Shown here: positions 1-5,537 of the stretch, piece after piece
Numbering within the stretch: the first letter of the stretch is position 1
How the letters are laid out: the number at the start of each line of letters is the position of its first letter
NCBI GenBank assembly: GCA_020024175.1
Contig: JAHHUB010000110.1
Location: 1-5,537 of the forward strand
Origin: Oscillospiraceae bacterium
GTDB taxonomy: Bacteria > Bacillota > Clostridia > Oscillospirales > Ruminococcaceae
Reading direction: 5' to 3'
Length of the DNA stretch: 5,537 nucleotides
Notes under the pieces: generated by a model
Databases searched by the model: none
The model's input: the letters and a program-made list of their open reading frames with translations, nothing else
Told to the model about the DNA's origin: nothing
Position numbers and translations under genes: made by a program

Positions 1-19
1 TATAAGGGCTGGTTATTTG

Positions 20-571
20 ATGATGGAATTTAAAAACGAATTCTGTTATATTACAGTAGAAGACTGCATGAATATTGACTATATTAGAAACGCCCATATC
101 ATTAACCCAAAGAACTTTTCACAGCAAAGTTTTCATAAAGTGTTTTTAATTACAGTAATTTTACAGGATAAAAAATTCCAAATTGCTTTAATAGGTGATG
201 GATACAGCATTTTAAAGCAATGTGCAGTATTGAAAAACAATATCCTTACTGTTTTGCAAAATAATATGATTGTACAAATTGACATTACCAATGGCTCATT
301 AATCAGATATAAAGATTTAGAGTGGTTTGGATGTAATTTTGAACTGCATAAACTGGAAAAGGATTACCTGATCTATGGTGAAGAATACATAGTAAGATTG
401 GATAATGAGTTGAAAGAAAAATGGAGATTTTCAGGAAAGGATATTTTTGTATCCATGTCAGGAAAACAACCGTTTGAACTGGGAAATGATTCTATAAAAT
501 TGTACGACTTTCAGGATAATTTTTATGAAATTGATTTTTCGGGGCAGCTAATTGCAAAATCATATGTTTAA
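20..571 (+). CDS. Hypothetical protein with beta-propeller-like repeats, possible immunity-cluster member
   Basis: Unrecognised soluble protein of 183 residues with no signal peptide or membrane segment. The second half is built from short beta-rich units that look like blades: IVQIDITNGSLI at residues 84-95, YIVRLDNELKEKWRF at 123-137, and YEIDFSGQLI at 169-178, spaced about 40 residues apart. Each has the pattern hydrophobic strand, Asp, turn, hydrophobic strand that is common in WD/PQQ-like propellers; three or four units would be too few for a closed propeller. Start choice: AAGGG at 4-8 sits 11 nt before ATG 20, and a TTG at 17 (8 nt) and an ATG at 23 are alternatives in the same frame. 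It lies 129 nt upstream of an Imm1-like gene on the same strand, so a role as immunity or accessory protein of a toxin locus is plausible. That role is inferred from the neighbour and not shown by any motif. The gene is complete. Confidence 0.75.
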   Translation: MMEFKNEFCYITVEDCMNIDYIRNAHIINPKNFSQQSFHKVFLITVILQDKKFQIALIGDGYSILKQCAVLKNNILTVLQNNMIVQIDITNGSLIRYKDLEWFGCNFELHKLEKDYLIYGEEYIVRLDNELKEKWRFSGKDIFVSMSGKQPFELGNDSIKLYDFQDNFYEIDFSGQLIAKSYV

Positions 572-601
572 ATTTTGCTGTTATAAACTAAAATCACTTG
601 A

Positions 602-643
602 GGGCATAGTGGACTGCAACCTGAGTAACATCTTAGTATGCCC
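602..643. repeat. 7-bp inverted repeat in the gap between genes 1 and 2
   Basis: GGGCATA at 602-608 is exactly complementary to TATGCCC at 637-643, with a 28-nt loop. It stands out as a GC-rich patch in an AT-rich 129-nt gap. There is no T-run after it, so it is not a convincing intrinsic terminator. It could be a weak RNA hairpin or chance. The rest of the gap to the next ribosome binding site is A/T-rich, and I saw no clear promoter in it. Confidence 0.3.
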
Positions 644-700
644 AATAAAATTTAATCTGAAAAAATATGTTTATAAAAAATAAAAGAGGATGATTATTTT

Positions 701-1096
701 ATGAAAAGAGTATACTGTGATAACTGGGAAGAAGGAAAAGATAATGGTATTGAGATATATGATCCTTCCTGGAATGAAGTTAGGGAGCTAATTTTGCAAT
801 TGGATAACAGGAAAAAGACGCTTGTCACATTCGGCGACGAGGATATGGGATATTACATGGCCATTGGGGGTGGCTGCGGTCAATACATACTGTATCTTTC
901 TTTTGAAGACGAAGAGCAAATTGTTGAACTGGTCAATTCCAGGGAAACGGAAGCATGTTATGTTGAGTTAGTAGTTGGAGGACAAAGAGGTGACTATCCT
1001 AAAAATTCATGTATAAATCTGGAAAAGGTTTTAATGGCAGCAAAAACATTTTTTGAGACTCAAACACCGGATAACAGACTTTTATGGAATGAATAA
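701..1096 (+). CDS. Imm1-family immunity protein (polymorphic toxin system)
   Basis: Small soluble protein of 131 residues, within the usual size of Imm1 proteins. It shows the order I associate with that family: an N-terminal SWNEVRELILQLD helix (23-35), a LVTF strand (41-44), a YYMAIGGGCGQYILYLSF strand-Gly-strand core (51-68), ELVVGGQRGDYPKNSCI (89-105), then a long helix LEKVLMAAKTFFET (107-120) ending in LLWNE. In known systems Imm1 proteins bind and neutralise cognate toxin domains in the cytoplasm, with nucleic-acid deaminase toxins among the reported partners. The assignment is from remembered family pattern, not a search. Start ATG 701 is preceded by AGAGG at 685-689, an 11-nt spacing. 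No toxin gene is in the window; upstream sequence beyond base 1 could hold it, or this could be an orphan immunity gene. Confidence 0.72.
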   Translation: MKRVYCDNWEEGKDNGIEIYDPSWNEVRELILQLDNRKKTLVTFGDEDMGYYMAIGGGCGQYILYLSFEDEEQIVELVNSRETEACYVELVVGGQRGDYPKNSCINLEKVLMAAKTFFETQTPDNRLLWNE

Positions 1097-1246
1097 TTTT
1101 TATTCTATACATAATAGATTATTTCATTTTTCATAGGTACAAGCAAGTATGGGATGGTATTACAAGTGGTTGTTTAAATTATCGCCCTTTAAATTGGAAA
1201 GTGTTAATCTGTTTATTAAGAATTGAAATATCACAACATAATTTTG

Positions 1247-1252
1247 AGGAGG
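1247..1252 (+). promoter_or_regulatory. Strong ribosome binding site that sets the start at 1261
   Basis: AGGAGG at 1247-1252 lies 8 nt before ATG 1261, an ideal spacing. It favours 1261 over the in-frame GTG at 1201, which has no purine-rich site at proper distance. Confidence 0.7.
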
Positions 1253-1260
1253 TAGGGAAC

Positions 1261-1932
1261 ATGATTGATTTTAGTGATATGTTTGAATCTATATACTTTA
1301 CTTGGCTTATTTGGGATTTTTGCAGAGGATCCTCTTTATGTAATATTCCGTTTCTTAATCTAAAACTTCACATCACCATACGCAATGAAAAACTTGCAAA
1401 GCTGCTGATATATCAGCAACCTTTTTCCAAGGAGATCCAACATGAAATGGGAATTATGGGGATTGTTTCTCATTTGACTATAATTCCACCAACTATTTAT
1501 TTTTGGCTCAGGGATGGGAAATTTCTTTTTATCACAGAATCAGGAATAGAGCCATGGTTTGGTGTTTATGTGTTTCTCCGACTTATGTGGCTTAGTCTAA
1601 ATATATGTATTGGAAAATTTTTTCAATGGTTAAATCAGCAGCGGCAGGAAGCTGCAAGACGAAAATGCCCTAAAATTACTCATATTATATGGGATGAACA
1701 TACATCAAATGAAACAGAGAAACAGGCAGAAGAAGTTTTTTTAAATGCTGATAAAATCTTTTGGGACTATGAAAGTCAGAAAATGTACTATAAATGTGGA
1801 GATAATCTGCTTACACTAACTGCAAAGGGCGAATTTATCAGCCTTACAGCAGAGGGTTATTCTGATTTTGTACTGATGCTTATGCGGACTGCACTTTGTA
1901 TATCCTCTGCAAATCAGAAAGAAAAAAATTAG
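1261..1932 (+). CDS. Hypothetical protein with one or two hydrophobic segments
   Basis: Unrecognised protein of 223 residues. The N-terminal half is rich in aromatic and hydrophobic residues. The best membrane candidate is residues 100-122 (FGVYVFLRLMW onward), with a weaker one at 64-83; the latter holds a Pro-Pro and may simply be buried. A charged stretch QQRQEAARRK follows at 126-135, then a soluble C-terminal domain (about 138-210) with HIIWDEH, KIFWDYESQKMYYKCGDNLLTL and ending in EGYSDFVLMLMR. Start is chosen at 1261 for its AGGAGG site. However, the frame is open back to 1093 without a good start codon, and the upstream translation is protein-like (LNYRPLNWKV at 1174-1203), so an N-terminally longer ancestor is possible. 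The gene sits 17 nt before the next one and is probably co-transcribed with it; both follow the Imm1-like gene. No function can be assigned. Confidence 0.65.
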   Translation: MIDFSDMFESIYFTWLIWDFCRGSSLCNIPFLNLKLHITIRNEKLAKLLIYQQPFSKEIQHEMGIMGIVSHLTIIPPTIYFWLRDGKFLFITESGIEPWFGVYVFLRLMWLSLNICIGKFFQWLNQQRQEAARRKCPKITHIIWDEHTSNETEKQAEEVFLNADKIFWDYESQKMYYKCGDNLLTLTAKGEFISLTAEGYSDFVLMLMRTALCISSANQKEKN

Positions 1933-1949
1933 AGTGGGAGAAATAACAT

Positions 1950-2522
1950 ATGTCAAGAAAGCAATTATATTCCAGAACTTCTGCATATATAATCAATGCA
2001 TTAGTTCCTGTCATCATTTTGGTGATTTTCCAGATTTTTCCCATAATTAAATTAATTACTGACGGATTAGATTCAGATTCAATATTGTTTTTTAAACTGA
2101 TATTCATTGCAGAAACAGTCTTGCTTTTGGTGTATAGAAAATATCTTTTGGATATACTTTTAAAAGATACAGAAGTCTTTTATGGAAAAGTTCTGTCATT
2201 TAAAAGACTGCCGGGAACAAGAGCACAGGATTCTCTAGAGACATGCCGATTTGAATTGACTGTAGAAAACGAAAATTCCAGCAGAAAGTTTATCATATTT
2301 CCGGAACCGCTCAAGCAGCTTTATCATACAGATATTTTGATACAAACAATGATGAACTGTGTTGTACATTTTGAATATCTTAAACGAACTAAATGTGTTG
2401 TGTCAATTATTTACATAGAAGCTGAGAATACCCCTCTCTCAAAAAAACAATTAACCAAAAAAGAACGGCAATTACATCAAAAAAAAGAAATACTTAAAAG
2501 AACTATTAAAAAACAGCAATAG
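1950..2522 (+). CDS. Hypothetical two-helix membrane protein with cationic C-terminal tail
   Basis: Unrecognised protein of 190 residues. Two membrane helices are evident at about 12-36 and 44-64, separated by a short acidic loop (DGLDSDS, 38-44). A cytoplasmic or surface beta-rich domain follows at about 76-156: VFYGKVLSFKRLPGT, then ETCRFELTVENENSSRKFIIFPE, then HTDILIQTMMNCVVHFEYLKRTKCVVSIIYIE. The tail at 165-190 is strongly basic, with 11 Lys/Arg in 26 residues, and probably helical. With positive residues before helix 1 and after helix 2 (RK at 63-64), both ends are predicted inside the cell. GGGAG at 1936-1940 lies 9 nt before ATG 1950. It follows the preceding gene by 17 nt, which suggests one transcript. 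Context next to an Imm1-like gene makes a membrane immunity protein one option, but this is a guess. Confidence 0.72.
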   Translation: MSRKQLYSRTSAYIINALVPVIILVIFQIFPIIKLITDGLDSDSILFFKLIFIAETVLLLVYRKYLLDILLKDTEVFYGKVLSFKRLPGTRAQDSLETCRFELTVENENSSRKFIIFPEPLKQLYHTDILIQTMMNCVVHFEYLKRTKCVVSIIYIEAENTPLSKKQLTKKERQLHQKKEILKRTIKKQQ

Positions 2523-2637
2523 TTTGTTAATCATAGGACAAATATACATAATATAAATACTACTCTGTTGCCTTAAAAAGATAACCCAACAGCTATAGGA
2601 TAAACAGTGGTTATGACAAGATTTATTAATGATTTTG

Positions 2638-2646
2638 TGATATAAT
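2638..2646 (+). promoter_or_regulatory. Extended -10 promoter candidate for the lipoprotein gene
   Basis: TGATATAAT fits the TGn-TATAAT extended -10 consensus exactly. No good -35 box is found at 16-18 nt spacing, which is acceptable for an extended -10 promoter. A start near 2652 would give an untranslated leader of about 115 nt. The rest of the 245-nt gap (2523-2767) holds only weak 6-bp inverted repeats (CTGTTG 2565-2570 with CAACAG 2587-2592; AGATTT 2699-2704 with AAATCT 2727-2732). No clear terminator follows the upstream gene. Confidence 0.5.
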
Positions 2647-2767
2647 TTAATAATTAAAAGGGTTAGATAAATAAAACAGATTAAACAAATGATATTTCAG
2701 ATTTGATACAGTTTCTACACCATCTAAAATCTAATAAATACAGATTCATAAGGAAGGAATATATGAT

Positions 2768-3685
2768 ATGAAAAAATTTACAGTATTGATTATGTCAGTT
2801 ATATTATGTTTGTTCTTTGCAAGCTGCAACGAAAAAATAAGTATTAAATTCCCTTTTGAGTCCTCTGATGTGGAACAGATAGAGATGTTTCATTATTTTA
2901 ATCCCGCAGAAGCTGAGAAAAAAATAATTACCAATTCTGAAGATATAGAAAATATATACAATGTTTTTGAGGGTATTTCTCTAAAAGACAAGGCAACAGA
3001 ACCTGTAGCAGGTGGTTCTGCAACCAGCTTTCGGTTTTATCTTTCTGATGGTACTTCTTATGAGATAATATACTCTGAAATTGCTGTGAAATCCGGAAGA
3101 ATAAAAACGACAGGCATGGAAAAAGACTATTTTACTTCTGCCAATATTGGGGCAAGTTGGAAAGACTATAATTATGAAACAATTAATGCATCAGAAGATG
3201 AGTTACCCTCACTTTATTCAAAACAAAATTCAGAAAAACCCGAATATGATGTAATTCCAATGGTTATGGTAAACAATAAACTTTACTATGATACAGGAAA
3301 AGAAAGCAGTATAGATGGTCGTTGTGGTGTAATGGATGGAGAAATAACTTCAACTGTTGATGGTTCCCAAATACCTACAGAGAATAATCAGTCTAATTTT
3401 GGAACAGGCTTTGAATACCAATATGGTGCTAATGATACAATAGAGATTTTCATGAATGGAAAATGGATTGTTTTTGAACATAGAGAAGGCACTGGAAGTC
3501 AAGTACGATTTGGAAACCGTATGGTAAACGCGGACAAACTTTCTAAAGAAACCATTGAATGGCTGGCGTGGTATAATAGCTTGTCAGAAGAACAACAAAA
3601 GGCTATAAGTTATATACCACCTGATTTATATGACGAATTTGATTTTGCAGATACAGAAGATGCTGATGCTCCAATAACAGAGTGA
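2768..3685 (+). CDS. Putative lipoprotein, multi-module, function unknown
   Basis: Protein of 305 residues, exported and probably lipid-anchored: a KK start, a hydrophobic stretch at 4-17 and a lipobox FASC with the acceptor Cys at 20 (Phe at -3 instead of the usual Leu). Three regions follow. Residues 34-150 contain EQIEMFHYFNP, IITNSEDIENIYNVFEGI and a beta-rich FRFYLSDGTSYEIIYS part. Residues 161-238 hold IPMVMVNNKLYYDTG, RCGVMDGEITSTVDGS, NNQSNFGTGFEYQYG and IEIFMNGKWIVF; this module resembles segments I recall from other clostridial surface proteins, without an assigned activity. Residues 257-290 carry LSKETIEWLAWYNSLSEEQQKAISYIPPDLY, before an acidic tail. AGGAAGG at 2751-2757 lies 10 nt before ATG 2768. 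It has its own promoter candidate and its own terminator, so it is likely monocistronic. A sensor or ligand-binding role for the cell surface is only a guess. Confidence 0.85.
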   Translation: MKKFTVLIMSVILCLFFASCNEKISIKFPFESSDVEQIEMFHYFNPAEAEKKIITNSEDIENIYNVFEGISLKDKATEPVAGGSATSFRFYLSDGTSYEIIYSEIAVKSGRIKTTGMEKDYFTSANIGASWKDYNYETINASEDELPSLYSKQNSEKPEYDVIPMVMVNNKLYYDTGKESSIDGRCGVMDGEITSTVDGSQIPTENNQSNFGTGFEYQYGANDTIEIFMNGKWIVFEHREGTGSQVRFGNRMVNADKLSKETIEWLAWYNSLSEEQQKAISYIPPDLYDEFDFADTEDADAPITE

Positions 3686-3710
3686 TAGCTGAAATAATAC
3701 AAGAAAATAT

Positions 3711-3754
3711 ACCGTTGATTTACACCGTTGTGTGAGAAATCAGCGGTCTTTTTT
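3711..3754 (+). terminator. Rho-independent terminator after the lipoprotein gene
   Basis: The left arm at 3711-3721 pairs with 3737-3747 over 11 positions, with a single G-U wobble (3715/3743). Inside the loop ACAC (3722-3725) can pair with GTGT (3730-3733) around a CGTT tetraloop, extending the hairpin. Six T residues at 3749-3754 follow at once. It starts 26 nt after the stop codon and separates the lipoprotein gene from the sigma-factor operon. Confidence 0.88.
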
Positions 3755-3877
3755 GTGTAAAAAGTCAAAATAAAATATAAAAAAAGATAATGGCAAAGGA
3801 AAAAATCTAAAAAGAATTAGTGAAAATACAGTTTTTAAAAAGAAGTATAAAATAGTAAAAACAGAAACTATAAAAAA

Positions 3878-3898
3878 TGTTATAATTTTTTTATAACA
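3878..3898 (+). promoter_or_regulatory. Extended -10 box inside an 8-bp inverted repeat (promoter/operator candidate)
   Basis: TGTTATAAT at 3878-3886 matches the extended -10 form TGn-TATAAT. The same bases form the left arm of a perfect inverted repeat, TGTTATAA (3878-3885) and TTATAACA (3891-3898), separated by five T. An operator overlapping the -10 box would let a dimeric repressor block transcription. The repeat is all A/T apart from one G-C position per arm, so chance is a real alternative in this AT-rich leader (3756-3936), which otherwise shows nothing recognisable. There is no TTGACA-like -35. If used, the leader before the sigma gene would be about 60 nt. Confidence 0.42.
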
Positions 3899-3936
3899 GC
3901 CGCACATTTTATATACCTAAACCGTTATACATAGTG

Positions 3937-3944
3937 AAAGGAGG
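3937..3944 (+). promoter_or_regulatory. Consensus ribosome binding site that sets a GTG start at 3953
   Basis: AAAGGAGG at 3937-3944 is a full Shine-Dalgarno match. GTG at 3953 is 8 nt downstream, the ideal distance. The in-frame TTG at 3947 is only 2 nt away and is unlikely to be used. Confidence 0.75.
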
Positions 3945-3952
3945 TTTTGAGA

Positions 3953-4408
3953 GTGTTCATAGACTTGGAGGAACAATATGATAAAATATATCACTATTGT
4001 TATTTTAAAGTTCACCAAAAAGAAACAGCGGAAGATATTACTCAAGAAACCTTTCTTCGATTTTTTGAAAGCAGTAACTATATAAACACAGGGAAAGCAA
4101 TACAATACCTATATACCATTGCCCGTAATCTTTGTATAGATGAATACCGCAAACAGAAAAAAGAAGTATTAGATTACGAAACAGTTGATATTTATTCCGA
4201 GGATATGATAACCCAAATTTCTGTCAGACTGGCATTGTCGCAGTTAAGTGAAACTGACAGAGAACTGCTGTTACTCCGCTATGTGAATGAAGTACCGATT
4301 TCTGTTATCAGTAAGTTATATGGAATTTCAAGATTTGCTGTCTATCGTAAAATTTCACAGGCAGTTAAAAACTTAAAAGGGAAACTTGGAAAGGAGGATT
4401 TTATATGA
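3953..4408 (+). CDS. ECF-type RNA polymerase sigma factor (sigma-70 family)
   Basis: Small two-domain sigma factor of 151 residues that would direct RNA polymerase to a limited set of promoters. Sigma region 2 spans about 5-68: YDKIYHYCYFKV, then the AEDITQETFLRFF helix (27-38) that contacts core polymerase, then IQYLYTIARNLCIDEYRKQ (50-68), the -10 recognition part. After a short linker, region 4 spans about 94-145 with LSETDRELLLLRYVNEVPISVISKLYGIS and the helix-turn-helix recognition helix RFAVYRKISQAVKNL. Regions 1 and 3 are absent, as in ECF sigma factors. GTG start as set by its ribosome binding site. Its stop overlaps the next ATG by 4 nt (ATGA), so translation of the membrane protein is coupled to it. 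ECF genes usually sit beside their anti-sigma factor and often control their own operon; here the coupled neighbour is an integral membrane protein and then an ABC ATPase. Target promoters are not visible. Confidence 0.92.
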   Translation: MFIDLEEQYDKIYHYCYFKVHQKETAEDITQETFLRFFESSNYINTGKAIQYLYTIARNLCIDEYRKQKKEVLDYETVDIYSEDMITQISVRLALSQLSETDRELLLLRYVNEVPISVISKLYGISRFAVYRKISQAVKNLKGKLGKEDFI

Positions 4409-5118
4409 ATAAAGAATTAAAAAGAGCCTTGAAAAAAAGCTTTGAAGTTCCTGAGCCTGTTAAAAAGAAAGCATTTTTACGCAGTATTCCAAAGCCGTCT
4501 ATCAGCGGCTTTGAATTTGTATGTACACAGGCAACATATATCCGCAAATGGGTTTGGGTGATTTCATTTCTGATTTTTGCTATGGCTTTTGTTGGCTTTA
4601 AGTGGATAGGAAAAAATCTGATTTGGTGTATTTCTTCCTTTATGCCATTACTTGCTTTGGCAGTTCTTACAGAGTGTGGCCGTGCTGAATTTTACAAAAT
4701 GGCTGAGTTTGAGTTATCCACCCGTTTTTCTATGAAAAGTGTTGTGCTGGCACGCTTGGGAATTATAGGTATCTCTACTTTGATTTTACTGTGTGCAGTT
4801 ACTCATTTTATTGCTGTAAACAACAAAATTACAATTTTTAAAACAGGTGTTTATATCATTTGTCCTTATCTGCTTACAGTATTTCTTGGATTTTGTGCAG
4901 TTCGCAATATTCGTGGAAAAGAAAGTTTTTATGTCTGTATAGGTATTGCAGTGGCAGTCAGTGGTGCAAATGTTATTATGCCTCAAACATTTTTCATGCT
5001 TTATGAGGGACAAAATTTTATCTGGTGGATTGGAGCGTTTGTGATTTTGTTTATTGGTACAACAAACCAATGTTATAAAATGATAAAACAAAGGGAGGAA
5101 TTAGTATGGAACTTGTAA
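4405..5118 (+). CDS. Six-helix membrane protein, candidate ABC subunit or anti-sigma factor
   Basis: Integral membrane protein of 237 residues, no recognised family. The first 47 residues are hydrophilic and basic (ELKRALKKSFEVPEPVKKKAFLRSIPK) and probably cytoplasmic. Six membrane helices follow at about 48-66, 71-90, 115-136, 146-166, 175-193 and 203-220, with a short charged C-terminus (KMIKQREELVWNL). A cytoplasmic loop between helices 2 and 3 carries CGRAEFYKMAEFELSTRFSMKSVVLAR (91-117), similar in position to the loop that engages the ATPase in ABC-2 permeases. AAGGAGG at 4391-4397 lies 7 nt before the ATG; the gene overlaps the sigma gene by 4 nt and the ATPase gene by 13 nt. It is therefore likely a permease-like partner of that ATPase. 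The short cytoplasmic N-terminus before helix 1, together with coupling to a sigma factor, also fits an anti-sigma role. Neither is proven by a motif. Confidence 0.82.
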   Translation: MNKELKRALKKSFEVPEPVKKKAFLRSIPKPSISGFEFVCTQATYIRKWVWVISFLIFAMAFVGFKWIGKNLIWCISSFMPLLALAVLTECGRAEFYKMAEFELSTRFSMKSVVLARLGIIGISTLILLCAVTHFIAVNNKITIFKTGVYIICPYLLTVFLGFCAVRNIRGKESFYVCIGIAVAVSGANVIMPQTFFMLYEGQNFIWWIGAFVILFIGTTNQCYKMIKQREELVWNL

Positions 5119-5537
5119 TTGACAAGTTATCAAAACAGTATAAAAATAAAATTGCAGTTGACCGCATCTCAGTAAAACTCCAAAAAGGTGTTTATGGCCT
5201 GCTTGGTGCAAATGGGGCAGGAAAGACAACACTTATGCGGATGATTTGTGGTATTTTAATGCCTACCAGTGGAACCATTTCATTTGATGGCATGGATGTA
5301 AGTGAAGAAAATTACCGTTCTATTCTTGGCTATCTTCCACAGGATTTTGGATATTATCCTGAATTTACAGGACAGGATTTTCTTTTGTATATGGGGGCAC
5401 TAAAAGGACTTGGAAAAACTCAGGTAAAACGGAAAGCAAATGAACTTATGCAGTTGGTATCTTTGCAGGAGGTTGCAAAAAAGAAAATAAAAACTTATTC
5501 AGGTGGTATGAAACAAAGATTAGGTATTGCACAGGCA
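5106..5537 (+). CDS. ABC transporter ATP-binding protein (3' truncated by window end)
   Basis: N-terminal 144 residues of an ABC ATPase of the CcmA/bacitracin-exporter type, which would power a membrane exporter by ATP hydrolysis at the inner face of the membrane. Visible motifs: Walker A GANGAGKT at 34-41, the Q-loop LPQDFG at 77-82 with Gln 79, and the ABC signature YSGGMKQR at 131-138. The Walker B, D-loop and H-switch lie beyond the window. The short LPQDFGYYPEFTGQDFLLYMGALKG stretch after the Q-loop is typical of this subgroup. GGGAGG at 5093-5098 lies 7 nt before ATG 5106, inside the preceding gene, which it overlaps by 13 nt; they are almost surely translated from one transcript. A permease gene is expected next, outside the window. 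Substrate is unknown; peptide or antimicrobial export is common for this subgroup. Confidence 0.95.
   Translation, partial: MELVIDKLSKQYKNKIAVDRISVKLQKGVYGLLGANGAGKTTLMRMICGILMPTSGTISFDGMDVSEENYRSILGYLPQDFGYYPEFTGQDFLLYMGALKGLGKTQVKRKANELMQLVSLQEVAKKKIKTYSGGMKQRLGIAQA

Noticed and set aside
602..643. Intrinsic terminator after the first gene
   Set aside because: The 7-bp inverted repeat has a 28-nt loop and no T-run, so it is kept only as a repeat.
672..677. TATAAA as -10 box for the Imm1-like gene
   Set aside because: No matching -35 or extended -10, and a transcript from it would start at the ribosome binding site, leaving almost no leader.
1148..1228. Short ORF beginning MGWYYKWLF in the gap before the 1261 gene
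   Set aside because: It has about 25 codons, no ribosome binding site and a stop shortly after; the other frame is open and more protein-like.
1880..2107. Minus-strand ORF of 75 codons
   Set aside because: It lies opposite the end of one gene and the start of another, both with good ribosome sites. Its own translation has no recognisable features, so it is a shadow.
2565..2592. Terminator after the 1950-2522 gene
   Set aside because: CTGTTG/CAACAG is only 6 bp with a 16-nt loop and is not followed by T residues.
3917..4105. Minus-strand ORF of 62 codons
   Set aside because: It is antisense to the promoter region and region 2 of a clear sigma factor, and its hydrophobic composition follows from the AT-rich complement.
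4786..5091. Minus-strand ORF of 101 codons
   Set aside because: It is antisense to the coding sequence of the six-helix membrane protein. Its Cys/Thr/Asn-rich translation is typical of the complement of membrane-helix codons.

Overview
The window is AT-rich DNA with all recognisable genes on the + strand and strong AGGAGG-type ribosome binding sites. Together with the protein styles (a short lipoprotein with a FASC lipobox, a small ECF-type sigma factor, a bacitracin/CcmA-like ABC ATPase), this suggests a low-GC Firmicute, most likely a gut-type Clostridia (Ruminococcus or Lachnospiraceae-like). That assignment is inferred from gene style; no marker gene is present.

Left part (about 1-2522): an accessory cluster of four small genes. 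The second (701-1096) looks like an Imm1-family immunity protein of polymorphic toxin systems. The first (20-571) is an unassigned protein with propeller-like beta repeats. The third and fourth (1261-1932 and 1950-2522, 17 nt apart) are unrecognised proteins, the fourth clearly a two-helix membrane protein with a cationic tail. No toxin is visible, so this may be an immunity or 'orphan immunity' stretch whose toxin lies upstream of the window or has been lost.

Middle (2523-3755): a single-gene unit. An extended -10 promoter candidate precedes a 305-residue lipoprotein with two or three conserved-looking modules, and a clear rho-independent terminator follows it.

Right part (3756-5537, running off the end): a second transcription unit. 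An A-rich leader holds an extended -10 box embedded in an 8-bp inverted repeat, a possible operator. It is followed by a tightly packed operon: ECF-type sigma factor (GTG start), a six-helix membrane protein overlapping it by 4 nt, and an ABC-transporter ATPase overlapping that by 13 nt and truncated by the window edge. The likely logic is a membrane/ABC export or sensing module that carries its own sigma factor. The membrane protein could serve as transporter subunit, as anti-sigma factor, or both.

No gap between genes exceeds 300 bases. No tRNA, rRNA, CRISPR array, insertion sequence or phage gene was seen.
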